64,000 nucleotides of DNA from Kiritimatiellia bacterium (GTDB lineage: Bacteria; Verrucomicrobiota; Kiritimatiellia; UBA8416; YA12-FULL-48-11), in the NCBI GenBank assembly GCA_028716365.1, contig JAQUPZ010000004.1, positions 248,001 to 312,000 of the forward strand, given 5' to 3'. Made by a program: the position numbers and the translations under genes. The notes beneath the pieces were generated by a model. The model made no database searches and had not been told where the DNA came from. It saw only the letters and a list, made by a program, of their open reading frames with translations. Positions 49,854 to 59,303 of this stretch are shown here, one piece after another; the stretch's first letter is position 1, and every line of letters begins with the position of its first letter.

Positions 49854-52800
49854 ATGATAATTTACATGTATTCTTTAAGTCTAAGGACAATCTATATTAA
49901 CACACTAAGAAACAACATCATTGTGCTGTTTTTTATTTTTTCAGTAGCGTTCCTCTCTGCCGCCGACTGGCCGATGTGGCGATGTAACGCGGAACGAACC
50001 GCAATAACATCCGAGACGCTGCCTGATACACTGCACTTACAATGGGTACGCGAGTATCCGCCACTTAAACCAGCCTTCTGGCAGGTACGACAGGAACGAC
50101 TGCAATTCGATCTCGGTTATGAACCTGTTGTCATGGGAAAGACGATGTTCATAGGCTCGTCGCATAACGATAAAGTATTCGCGCTCGATACGGATACCGG
50201 TGCAGAAAAATGGCATTTTTACGCGGAAGGTCCGGTACGTCTGGCACCTGTGGCTTTGGACAATAAAGTTTATTTTGCCTCGGACGATGGTTGCCTGTAT
50301 TGCCTTGATGCCGGTACCGGAAAGTTATTGTGGCAAGTCCACGGATCGCCATCAAACCGGAAAGCCCTCGGTAATGGAAGGATGATCTCTGTATGGCCTG
50401 CGCGTGGTGGGCCAGTACTTGCCGGCGGTCGTATTTATTTCACTGCAGGTATATGGCCGTTCGATGGAATTTTCGTCTATGCATTGGATGCTCAAACCGG
50501 GAAACCGGTTTGGATCAACGACCGCAGTGGTTACCTATATACAGAGCATCCGCATAATGCAATGTCGTTTGGAGGCCCTGCGCCGCAAGGTTATTTATTG
50601 ATCAATAATGGGCGGCTGGTTGTTCCAAACAGCCGTGCGTTTCCGGCATTTTTTGATTTGGCAACAGGCAAACTGTTGCCGCTTGATTTTGGTCATGGCG
50701 GTGGAGGCAGCCGTCCTGGAAGTTGGTTCCTGGCGAGTACTGCCGATGGGAACCTCTGTGTGGATCCAAAAATAAATACAGAAATACATGACGGAGGACC
50801 ACATACCATCGGCCAAATTGGTAATAGCAGAAAGGGAGAAGAACCTCTCTCAAAAACAGTCACCATCGGTGGTGAATCATATAATGTGCAGGAAGGTATT
50901 TCGGAACTGATTCACGTTGGCAAGAAGGAGTTCCGTTTCAGCGATAGGTTCCCAGGTGTCGAAGGCCTCATCCACACAATGCTGGTGGCAGACGGCAAGT
51001 TGTTCGTCGTGACTCGTGCCGGCAGTATCTATTGTTTCGGAGGAAAATCGATTGAACCAAGACGATATCCGCTGGAAAACCAGGCAGTACAACGCCCCTC
51101 TGACTCATGGACATCCAAGGCCGAAACTATCCTGCGCATGACAGGACAAATTCAAGGTTATGCTTTGCTTTTGGGATTAGGAAATGGACGACTGTCCGAG
51201 GAATTAGCACTGCAATCACAATTACATGTCGTAACAACCGATGGTGATCCAGTAAAAATAGAAAAATTTCGTTATCAATGCGATACAGCTGGACTCTATG
51301 GTCAAAAGATAGCCGCTCTTGTAGGAAACCCCAAAAATTTAGGTTTCCCCTCCTATTTTGCCAATTTGATTGTTTGCGAGGATCTGGAATCTGCCGGATT
51401 TTCGTTAGGGGAAAAATGGCTTTCGACCATGTTCCAATCTCTGCGCCCTTACGGTGGAACCATGTGTCTCGAAACCACAACCGCACAACACAGAAATATT
51501 CGAAAATGGATTAAACAGTCCACTTTTGCAGGAACGCGGTTAAAACGCGAAAAAGGATTTTCTATTATCACTCGTGCTGGTGCCCTCCCCGGCGCGGAAA
51601 ATTATACCGGAAGCGCCAACTATGACCAGCGTGTAAAAGTACCCCTGGGACTATTGTGGTTTGGTGATACAATTCATCATCACAAACTTTTTTTTAAAGG
51701 TTATGAACATGAAGGCGGGCGTGGCCTACCGACACACATACGTGTTGTGGATGGATCATTAAGATGCCTTGTACCGAAAGAACCTCAGGAAGCATACCCG
51801 ACTTCGATGAAATATCTCGAGTGGGTTCGTCAATATTCTCTAAAGACTTTTGATGAGGTCAGTATTGATGTTTATACAGGCAGGGAAATGTCGCGTGTTG
51901 CCACCAATTGGGACAATTCCGTTACTGAAACCAAGACGCATATCCCGACACCATTGATTCGTCGTAATCCAATTACCGGAATTGATGAAGTACGTGAATT
52001 TATAAAAACTTATGGATGTGATACGTTTGGCGCCGACTATGGCAATATTATTACCATGCGGTCAGGTACCGCAGCATTCTACGATAAACGTTTGGAAAGC
52101 GGTACCATCAATATCAGCGGGACTCGCTCTGGCTGCAGAAACAGCATAGTGCCGGCATGCGGAGTACTCACTCTCCCGTCATGGACTGGAAACTGCACAT
52201 GTAACTATCCTATTTTCACATCAGTGACACTTGCCCCAATGCCGCCGGAACATGAACAATGGTCTGCCTGGGGCGGCGTGGCCGTGAATGGTCAGATTAA
52301 ACGTGTCGGGGTCAATTTTGGTGCCCCAGGTGACCGCATGACTGAAAACGGTACACTTTGGCTTGATTGGCCTGATGTTGGCGGCCCATCACCGGAAGTA
52401 TGTGTGCGAGTGAGCCCGGAAAGCTTCGAACCTTTTTATCATCATTCACTCTGGATGCACGAGGGACAATCCTGGCCATGGGTATTTGCATCGGGAATCA
52501 GCGGTATGCAAACCATTCAAATTGACACCATAACGCAAGCCAGCAATGTACCGAGTGGAAATTTTAGCGTCAGATGGACTGGAATGATCACACCAGATTT
52601 GAGCGAGGAATATATATTCCATACGAAAAGCGATGGACCAATGCGCGTATGGATCAACAACCGGCCTATAGTTGACAGTAACCTGAAACTGACACGTGAT
52701 GGAAACCGCGAGGCATCATCCACCAAAGTCGCATTAAATACCGGGACAAAGTATGACCTGCGTGTTGAATATAAACACACTAATAATCTCGCATCTGCGA

Positions 52801-53318
52801 CAGCGGCTTTCGCCGAACTGAGTTGGAGCAGTCCATCTACCCCAAAGACTATTATCCCATCTGAAAGGTTTTCGGCGCCTGACGGGCAACGTGGTTGTCT
52901 CTCGGGTATGTACTCTGATAGCGTTCGCCTGGCTGGTGCATATGAAAATACCCGACTCTCTGGTACTTCTTTATTACAAAATGATCCAAATATCTGTTTT
53001 AAATGGGGACATGATTTGCCGGCTATTATCAATCTCAAAAATCGTCCGGTTTTACCTGTTGATCAACCATACACTGTCAGGCTGTTTTTTGCCGAGCCGG
53101 AGAAAATTCAAAATGGTCAGCGGGTTTTTTCCGTACACCTTCAGGGCAAAGAAGTACTTAAGGATTTTGATATAATTAAAGAAGCAGGCGGTTATAACCG
53201 TGGTATCATTCGCGAATTTAAGTCTGTCATGGCGAAAGCGACAATCGAAGTCAAATTTGCCTCCTCCACCAAGCCACCTTTGATCTGCGGCATCGAGTTA
53301 ATTGCCGAAAAACCTTGA
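49854..53318 (+). CDS. Secreted PQQ-like propeller protein with inserted methyltransferase-like, PA14-like and malectin-like domains
   Basis: 1154 residues. A hydrophobic export segment lies at 20-36 (NNIIVLFFIFSVAFLSA), followed by DWPMWRCNAERTAITSE. A PQQ-type beta-propeller (NDKVFALDTDTGAEKW, CLYCLDAGTGKLLW, VYALDAQTGKPVW) covers about 40-415. A Rossmann methyltransferase-like section follows (about 420-580: ALLLGLGNGRLSEEL, then TTDGDPVKIEKF, with SAM-type glycine loop and acidic residue). Propeller-like sequence resumes. About 897-1009 resembles PA14 (GEYIFHTKSDGPMRVWINNRP in sense) and about 1050-1152 resembles malectin. No heme CxxCH. The methyltransferase-like fold in an exported protein is odd. 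Confidence 0.82.
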   Translation: MIIYMYSLSLRTIYINTLRNNIIVLFFIFSVAFLSAADWPMWRCNAERTAITSETLPDTLHLQWVREYPPLKPAFWQVRQERLQFDLGYEPVVMGKTMFIGSSHNDKVFALDTDTGAEKWHFYAEGPVRLAPVALDNKVYFASDDGCLYCLDAGTGKLLWQVHGSPSNRKALGNGRMISVWPARGGPVLAGGRIYFTAGIWPFDGIFVYALDAQTGKPVWINDRSGYLYTEHPHNAMSFGGPAPQGYLLINNGRLVVPNSRAFPAFFDLATGKLLPLDFGHGGGGSRPGSWFLASTADGNLCVDPKINTEIHDGGPHTIGQIGNSRKGEEPLSKTVTIGGESYNVQEGISELIHVGKKEFRFSDRFPGVEGLIHTMLVADGKLFVVTRAGSIYCFGGKSIEPRRYPLENQAVQRPSDSWTSKAETILRMTGQIQGYALLLGLGNGRLSEELALQSQLHVVTTDGDPVKIEKFRYQCDTAGLYGQKIAALVGNPKNLGFPSYFANLIVCEDLESAGFSLGEKWLSTMFQSLRPYGGTMCLETTTAQHRNIRKWIKQSTFAGTRLKREKGFSIITRAGALPGAENYTGSANYDQRVKVPLGLLWFGDTIHHHKLFFKGYEHEGGRGLPTHIRVVDGSLRCLVPKEPQEAYPTSMKYLEWVRQYSLKTFDEVSIDVYTGREMSRVATNWDNSVTETKTHIPTPLIRRNPITGIDEVREFIKTYGCDTFGADYGNIITMRSGTAAFYDKRLESGTINISGTRSGCRNSIVPACGVLTLPSWTGNCTCNYPIFTSVTLAPMPPEHEQWSAWGGVAVNGQIKRVGVNFGAPGDRMTENGTLWLDWPDVGGPSPEVCVRVSPESFEPFYHHSLWMHEGQSWPWVFASGISGMQTIQIDTITQASNVPSGNFSVRWTGMITPDLSEEYIFHTKSDGPMRVWINNRPIVDSNLKLTRDGNREASSTKVALNTGTKYDLRVEYKHTNNLASATAAFAELSWSSPSTPKTIIPSERFSAPDGQRGCLSGMYSDSVRLAGAYENTRLSGTSLLQNDPNICFKWGHDLPAIINLKNRPVLPVDQPYTVRLFFAEPEKIQNGQRVFSVHLQGKEVLKDFDIIKEAGGYNRGIIREFKSVMAKATIEVKFASSTKPPLICGIELIAEKP

Positions 53319-53325
53319 AAGAATC

Positions 53326-56300
53326 TTATTTACCGTCGAAACAGGAAATCTGTCCATTCTCAAGACATACGACTATGCGGCCATCCTTGTCTGTCGCAAG
53401 GCCCCAGTTTACTGGTACTGCTGGCATGGATTGTGTCCACATTTTTTTCCCATCCTGAAGACTCAAGGCTATCAACTCCGTTTTACTGGCAATAACTACG
53501 GCATTCTTACAAAGAGCCACTGCAACACTATCCTTGGTTTCCACTTCCCACAGTGGCTTTAGGCCCTGGATACCAGGTTTGCCCCATGATTCGTTGAAGC
53601 GTTGCGCGTTATTCTCGGCATGTTGAAAACAGAAAACTTTTGAATTGTTTAACCAGGCAACATCACGATCTCCCATGGAACCAACCCAAGTCTTATAAAG
53701 CACTGAATTATCATAAACTTTATATTTCGGATGCGCATACAATGGTTGATCACCAACCCGTACCACATTACCAACCAAATATAGTTCTGAACCTCGAGGT
53801 GCCGCTGGATTGAGTATGTTATTGCGAGTTTTTAAATACGGCAGTCCAGGATCATTCAAACACTTGCCATTGGTAATGTCATACATGGCGGGTGAAACAA
53901 CATTTCCACCAGCCATATAAAGTTTTCCATCGTTAATGATCATGTTGCCCTGTACACTCACACCACACAACTCCTCCATATCAAGGCGTCCTTTTAATAC
54001 TTCCGGATATAGATGCCCTGACGAAGTATTTTGCCATCTTATTCTACCTGTAATGGCATCGAGGGCATACACGTAAGTTCCATCGTAATTGGCAATTCCC
54101 GAGGCAAAATAAGCAATCCCATCATGTACAAGTACTCCGCTTGCCACAGGCCAGGTAGACATGATTTGCCCATAAACCGGAATTCTCCGTTCAATTGGTG
54201 CCGCGCGAAACCGCCAGAGAAGATTACCCGTCCTCATCTCCAATGAATATACCCATCCATCCCCTGAACCCACAAAAACACGTCCCTTCCAGATGGTTGG
54301 CGGAAAACGAATTGCGCCACCAGTAAATACAGTCCAGACCAATTTGCCCGTAACCGCATCCATTGCACGGACAATTCCATCAGAACCTGCCCAGAAAATC
54401 ATGCCGTTTGCTGCGGTTGGCGCCGTTGGTGTTGTTCCTGTAGGCGGAACATATTCCCACATCTTTCGGACTTCCGTGGGAATTACGGTATCCGTTGTGG
54501 CCGATGCAGAGTGATTCGCGCGGAAAGCAGGCCAGTCAGCCGGTGACACTGAATCATCTGAAACAGGTACATTTCTCCCCGTCACAAGGCGCGCAGGCTC
54601 TGTTGCTGTTTCTTCAAAATTAAAACTGCCGGCAGGTCCCAAACATGTAATTCCGTAAAGGGATATATTGCAATCACAAGTGGACGGCCACCAGTAAAGC
54701 AGACCATTGGCAATGGTTATGCCATCATGACATTGAGCACGCATTGGGGAAACCATTTGCGGCTTGTTATGAATGATATCGAGTCGTGAAGAACCTCCTA
54801 GGGCCCGGCAAAAAATGGCATCAATGCTTCCAACTGGTCTTGTGCATTGCGAACGAGCATATTGATATTCGCTCAGTATATTGCCGGTCAATGGGTCGAA
54901 CTTGCGACTGAGTTCGGTATCGTTTATTCCGCTTAAACCATAAAGAGCACCCCCCTGTAGTACCAGTTGGTAATTGCTGTACGGATGTTGCCAGAGAACT
55001 CTTCCGTCTTCGGTGGATACAGCAATAAGCTTTGAAATCATTGGGCCCGCGAAATAGAGCACTTTCTCGCTAGCTTTGAGGTAAGCTGCGGTACGCCAGT
55101 TAGTACGCCAATCCTGACGCTTAAGATCCATCCCTATTGTTTCGAACAACTCAGGTGAGTTTTTTACCGTCTTACGCCATATCTCCCTCCCTGACTTGGC
55201 ATTCAGGCATACAAGAAATGAACCGTGATGAAAAAGAAAGATCCGGCCACTGCTCATACAGAGTGCGCGACTGTCAATTGTCTCTTCCTCATTATGATGC
55301 CACAAAATCTTTTTTGTTTTTGGATTAATTGCCAGTATAGATCGTCCAAAACCCCAGGGATTATCAGGCTGGTTGAATCCGGGGGAAAGAGGATTCCATG
55401 GCCAGCCATGCGCTTCTCTTTTCTGGCAAACTATAGGATCCTTTTGTTCTTGTTCTCCCACCATTGCAAACAATATTCCATCTTCCAATGCCATCCATTT
55501 CCAGAACGTGCCACCGGTAATCTTTTCAGGAGGTATAATCTCATCTTCCAGTTGACCTGTAAGTGCATTAATGACCTTACACGACTTATCGTCCCCATAA
55601 TAAACTACTGTTGGCGTGGCTATGATTGTATTGCGATGTATCATAATGCCGGATGGAATTTCACGTCTCCACAGAAAAGCACCATTATAACCATTAAATG
55701 CCGCCATTGTATTCAGCCATGGTTCCTCACGCTCCTTAAATGCAATATGACCAAAAACCTTGAATACCCGACCCGCAGAAGCTACCGCCACCTGCGGTAA
55801 TGGTGCATAACGTGGATCCGCAAGAAACTGCGTCAGATACGGTCCACGTGCTATCTGGTCTTGTGATGCTGGATTGTTGTCCGGACCATGATACGGATGG
55901 CTCCAGTCATCTACACCAATCGGACAAGGTTTGATGATTTCCTTCTTGCCAATCCATGCCTTACCCTGAGGACGTAAAACGCGCAGGACTTCTTCTTCAG
56001 TAATTTCTGTGGTCTCACGTGTCAATACAAGTGCATCAGCAAGATTTGAAGCCAGATGCAATCTGGAAAGAGGTCCTTGTTCGATGAAAATCCGGTTACC
56101 ATAAAAATGTTCGGTGTCTGTATTTTTTCGTGCCTTTTCAACAGCATCCATATTCGGTAACTGAACATAAACAAGAAGTTCACTGGATCGTGCCAGTTTC
56201 AGCGCCAGCTCACAATTCGGATCGCCAAGCACCACGCAAATCCCTCTTGGGCTACCGATATGTTGAAGAACATTATGTGCCAGTTCGTCAGTCGGATGAT

Positions 56301-56397
56301 CCGCAGCGAGACTTATTCCATTATTGAAAGAGAGGCAGTTTAACAGGACAAGAAACGATATAATCGGAATATTCTGGATAAGACGTGTTTTGTTCAT
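53326..56397 (-). CDS. Secreted PQQ-like propeller protein with N-terminal methyltransferase-like domain
   Basis: 1023 residues with a signal peptide (QNIPIISFLVLLNCLSF). Residues about 33-145 look like a compact Rossmann methyltransferase-like domain (ICVVLGDPNCELALKLA, LLVYVQLP, then EEEVLRVLRPQGKAWIG). Two PQQ-like propeller regions follow, with repeated TGKLVWTVFTGG, VYSLEMRTGNLLWRF and YALDAITGRIRWQ units. It meets the other PQQ protein tail to tail, 7 bp apart. Its likely cofactor is unknown; PQQ-like repeats do not prove PQQ binding. It sits 88 bp downstream of the beta-helix gene and may end that operon. Confidence 0.82.
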   Translation of the reverse strand: MNKTRLIQNIPIISFLVLLNCLSFNNGISLAADHPTDELAHNVLQHIGSPRGICVVLGDPNCELALKLARSSELLVYVQLPNMDAVEKARKNTDTEHFYGNRIFIEQGPLSRLHLASNLADALVLTRETTEITEEEVLRVLRPQGKAWIGKKEIIKPCPIGVDDWSHPYHGPDNNPASQDQIARGPYLTQFLADPRYAPLPQVAVASAGRVFKVFGHIAFKEREEPWLNTMAAFNGYNGAFLWRREIPSGIMIHRNTIIATPTVVYYGDDKSCKVINALTGQLEDEIIPPEKITGGTFWKWMALEDGILFAMVGEQEQKDPIVCQKREAHGWPWNPLSPGFNQPDNPWGFGRSILAINPKTKKILWHHNEEETIDSRALCMSSGRIFLFHHGSFLVCLNAKSGREIWRKTVKNSPELFETIGMDLKRQDWRTNWRTAAYLKASEKVLYFAGPMISKLIAVSTEDGRVLWQHPYSNYQLVLQGGALYGLSGINDTELSRKFDPLTGNILSEYQYARSQCTRPVGSIDAIFCRALGGSSRLDIIHNKPQMVSPMRAQCHDGITIANGLLYWWPSTCDCNISLYGITCLGPAGSFNFEETATEPARLVTGRNVPVSDDSVSPADWPAFRANHSASATTDTVIPTEVRKMWEYVPPTGTTPTAPTAANGMIFWAGSDGIVRAMDAVTGKLVWTVFTGGAIRFPPTIWKGRVFVGSGDGWVYSLEMRTGNLLWRFRAAPIERRIPVYGQIMSTWPVASGVLVHDGIAYFASGIANYDGTYVYALDAITGRIRWQNTSSGHLYPEVLKGRLDMEELCGVSVQGNMIINDGKLYMAGGNVVSPAMYDITNGKCLNDPGLPYLKTRNNILNPAAPRGSELYLVGNVVRVGDQPLYAHPKYKVYDNSVLYKTWVGSMGDRDVAWLNNSKVFCFQHAENNAQRFNESWGKPGIQGLKPLWEVETKDSVAVALCKNAVVIASKTELIALSLQDGKKMWTQSMPAVPVNWGLATDKDGRIVVCLENGQISCFDGK

Positions 56398-56485
56398 AAG
56401 AAAATATCCTCTAGTAGTAAGTTAAGCCAGATTTTATCATTCCGCCTTGTTTATCTCTATAAAAATTACTTTTTTGGTGTAATTT

Positions 56486-57871
56486 CTATTTTACATGGTC
56501 GGCAACAAGATTACTGACGATCTGGTTTCCGCTGCCGCCGATCACCTTGATTGACGTTGCGCGCCTGTCGGTCTGGCGATCGTCGCGGACAAGACAGTCA
56601 CTTATACGACTATTTGTCACATTACGAATAAGCAGGCCGACGTTTTCACAATCAAGTATCGTACATCCAGTGAAGTTAAAACGCGTACAATCCTCAATCA
56701 CAACGCCAGCCTCGGCTGTATGAACACCACTGACATGCAGACCGGTAATCGTACAATCGGAACAATTGCGAAACACTGTTGCGTTGATGGAAACATTCCC
56801 GTATGGCGGGTTACGATCCAGAACATTGGCACCAAAAACAAGATGTGTACAATCTTCGATTAACAGGTTGTGCTTGAATCCTCCGCAAAGAGTATTACCT
56901 GTAAATGTAACATCCCGGCATCCCACAAGATGAAGATTTACCATTACATCGGATAAAACATTTCCTGTAATCGTAACGTGTCCCCATTGATATTGGGCCC
57001 CTTTTGCATTGGCCTTGCCCCGTCCGATAATCCGGATATTGGCAGAATCGGGACTTTTGGAATTATGCTGGATGGTACATCCGGAAATCTCGACCTCGGC
57101 AGTACCCCATGGGCTTGTAGAGCAATCGATAAGAATGTTCGCAGTTGGGTTTGTATTAGATGACATATTCGATTCGATATCACAGGTACCAATCTGGATA
57201 TTGCGCACATTACCACCATGCGAAACAATACCGCCGCCATCACAATAACTGATATGAGATCCTACAATATTGGACTGATGCAAATTGACCTCGTCATAAA
57301 ATATACCAACGCCATGGTTCTGGTAGATATGGCAGTTGGCGACAAGAACATTGCGATTACGGTTCACAAGATGTATGCCATGCAAACATTTCCGTATAAC
57401 ACAACGCGTTACAGTAATTTGCATCGTGCCGTTTGCTTCTATTCCAACGGCTTCCGGATGATCACCGACAATTTCCATTCCTTCCACCATTGGAGTGCGC
57501 TGACGTTCCCATACATTGGATTTAAAACTGCCTGGATCTGCGGTACCATTGGTATGAGTTCCAATAAAGCGGATCGCCGGACCGGGTCCGGCCATAACAA
57601 GTTGGCAGGTACCATCAGAATTGAACGACGTGAACCCAACTTTATCCAGATCAACAACTATCGGTTTATTGATGCGGTAAACACCCTTCGAAAAATAAAT
57701 ACCTCCTATCCCCGAATCCACGGCTTTCTGGATGGTAACTGTATCGTCAACCTTACCATCCCCCATGGCCCCGAAATCACGAACAGTTTTATCGTGTCCG
57801 GCAAGTACGGGAAAAACAAAGTCACAAAGAACAAGCGAAACAGTCAAACACAAACAGAACACAGTTCTCAT
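56486..57871 (-). CDS. Secreted right-handed parallel beta-helix protein
   Basis: 461 residues from the ATG at 57871 (MRTVFCLCLTVSLV), chosen for GGAGG 6 nt upstream and a good signal peptide; an ATG at 57937 opens the frame earlier. The domain begins KTVRDFGAMGDGKVDDTVTIQKAV, the pectate-lyase-3/GH28-type start, then about ten solenoid turns with N and C residues in stacks (NIVGSHISYCDGGGI, DCTHLVFGANVLDRN). It could be a polysaccharide lyase or hydrolase. No catalytic residues can be named with certainty. It follows the FAD enzyme at 16 bp. Confidence 0.82.
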   Translation of the reverse strand: MRTVFCLCLTVSLVLCDFVFPVLAGHDKTVRDFGAMGDGKVDDTVTIQKAVDSGIGGIYFSKGVYRINKPIVVDLDKVGFTSFNSDGTCQLVMAGPGPAIRFIGTHTNGTADPGSFKSNVWERQRTPMVEGMEIVGDHPEAVGIEANGTMQITVTRCVIRKCLHGIHLVNRNRNVLVANCHIYQNHGVGIFYDEVNLHQSNIVGSHISYCDGGGIVSHGGNVRNIQIGTCDIESNMSSNTNPTANILIDCSTSPWGTAEVEISGCTIQHNSKSPDSANIRIIGRGKANAKGAQYQWGHVTITGNVLSDVMVNLHLVGCRDVTFTGNTLCGGFKHNLLIEDCTHLVFGANVLDRNPPYGNVSINATVFRNCSDCTITGLHVSGVHTAEAGVVIEDCTRFNFTGCTILDCENVGLLIRNVTNSRISDCLVRDDRQTDRRATSIKVIGGSGNQIVSNLVADHVK

Positions 57872-57887
57872 TATCGGCCTCCGTATA

Positions 57888-59285
57888 TTATGCGGGCACA
57901 ATAGCGCCAAATTCTTTAAGTGTTTTACGAATCTCACTCAAAGATACGTTCAAAGGCGTTTCCCCTGATTTAGCCGCAAGTGCGGCCGTTGCTCCTGCGG
58001 CCTGCCCCATGGCCATGCATGAAGCTTGAACACGCAAAGCAGAATTCGCCAACCGGTCACTGCTGAGACAACGCCCAGCCACCATCAGATTACGGCTACC
58101 CTTTGGAATTAAAGATCCTAATGGAATTGTTGGAACAATACCTTCGGCAAGCGGTTTAGGTTTGACTCCATCGGCATCGTGTAGATCTATCGGGTAAAAT
58201 GAATGCGCAATCGCATCGTCAAACACACGGCCCCTGGTATAATCATCCACGGTAATCATTGTCTCACCAACGATGCGAAATGTTTCACGAACGCCAGTTT
58301 CGGCCTGCAAACGTGCAATGCGTAATTTTTCAAAACCAGGTTGTCCTTTAAGAAAACGCATCACGCGTAACAGTGACTGCCGTCCGTGGATATTGGTCTT
58401 TGTATGGGTTTCCGATGAAGAAGAATCGGCATTGGCAACATGCATGGCATTGCCGGCATGCGATGCCAGGAAACCACGAACACCATGCAGCATATCACCC
58501 TGCAATAAATGACCATTTTTCAAAGCCTCTGCATATTTATCTCCCAGGGTTTTAAAATCAAGATGGCCCATATCATAACCATCAAGGCTGTAAATCAATG
58601 TGCCAGGTTGTATGGTGTCTTCCCTCATACGAGGCAATCCAATCATACCAACCACGGAAGCGTTGCCAGTACAATCAATAATCTGCGAGACATCTACATC
58701 TACTTGTATCCCCTTCCCTGCAAGTCTGACTTTCCAATTATCTGTCCCCTGTTCCACCGATATCGGGAATTCGTAGTATCGGAGTTGTACCCCGGCCTGA
58801 AGACATGCCTCTTCTGCCAATGCCGCATAAAGTCCTCCAGAAATCCGTACCTGCTTTTTCGAATGACTTTCCGATGGATTTTTTTTCTTAAAATCCGGCA
58901 ACCTGTCGCTGTTCAACTCGACGGTTTTTGTCACCAGTTCCCAACCTATGCCCGCGATGACTTGATTTCCCCACGCATGAAACAAACCGGGATAATCCAC
59001 CCCGGCAGTGGTTGTAGTACCACCAAGCTGACTACCCGCCTCCACCAATACCGTTTGTGCACCCAACCGCGCGGCCTGTATCGCCGCAATCGTACCAGCT
59101 GTACCACCGCCAACAACCAGCACATCGGCCTTCAGATTTTGTACAGACTCCATACTCTTTGAAGCTCCGCACGAATTTGCTGCAAATGCACCTCCAGCAG
59201 ACACTATACCCAAACCAAGCAGAAACTCGCGGCGACAAGTTTTCGTTTGTTTACAGGAAATTGATTTTTTATGTCCCATTGTCAT
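57888..59285 (-). CDS. Tat-exported FAD-dependent oxidoreductase
   Basis: 465 residues. The N-terminus has a twin-arginine motif and signal (CRREFLLGLGIVSAGGAFA). The FAD-binding loop is VLVVGGGTAGTIAAIQAA with acidic partner VLVEAGSQLGGTTTTAGV, and the second FAD region is NLMVAGRCLSSDRLANSALR, typical of the FAD_oxidored family seen in PVC glycan loci. FAD is folded before Tat export, which agrees with the signal type. Start could be the ATG at 59285 or 59279. It lies 18 bp downstream of the cysteine-rich gene. Confidence 0.87.
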   Translation of the reverse strand: MTMGHKKSISCKQTKTCRREFLLGLGIVSAGGAFAANSCGASKSMESVQNLKADVLVVGGGTAGTIAAIQAARLGAQTVLVEAGSQLGGTTTTAGVDYPGLFHAWGNQVIAGIGWELVTKTVELNSDRLPDFKKKNPSESHSKKQVRISGGLYAALAEEACLQAGVQLRYYEFPISVEQGTDNWKVRLAGKGIQVDVDVSQIIDCTGNASVVGMIGLPRMREDTIQPGTLIYSLDGYDMGHLDFKTLGDKYAEALKNGHLLQGDMLHGVRGFLASHAGNAMHVANADSSSSETHTKTNIHGRQSLLRVMRFLKGQPGFEKLRIARLQAETGVRETFRIVGETMITVDDYTRGRVFDDAIAHSFYPIDLHDADGVKPKPLAEGIVPTIPLGSLIPKGSRNLMVAGRCLSSDRLANSALRVQASCMAMGQAAGATAALAAKSGETPLNVSLSEIRKTLKEFGAIVPA

Positions 59286-59303
59286 AAACCTTACATAGCT
59301 GCC

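Noticed and set aside
49854-56397. Quinohemoprotein dehydrogenase assignment
   Set aside because: No CxxCH heme motif and no recognised PQQ-binding residue set; only the propeller repeats are supported.
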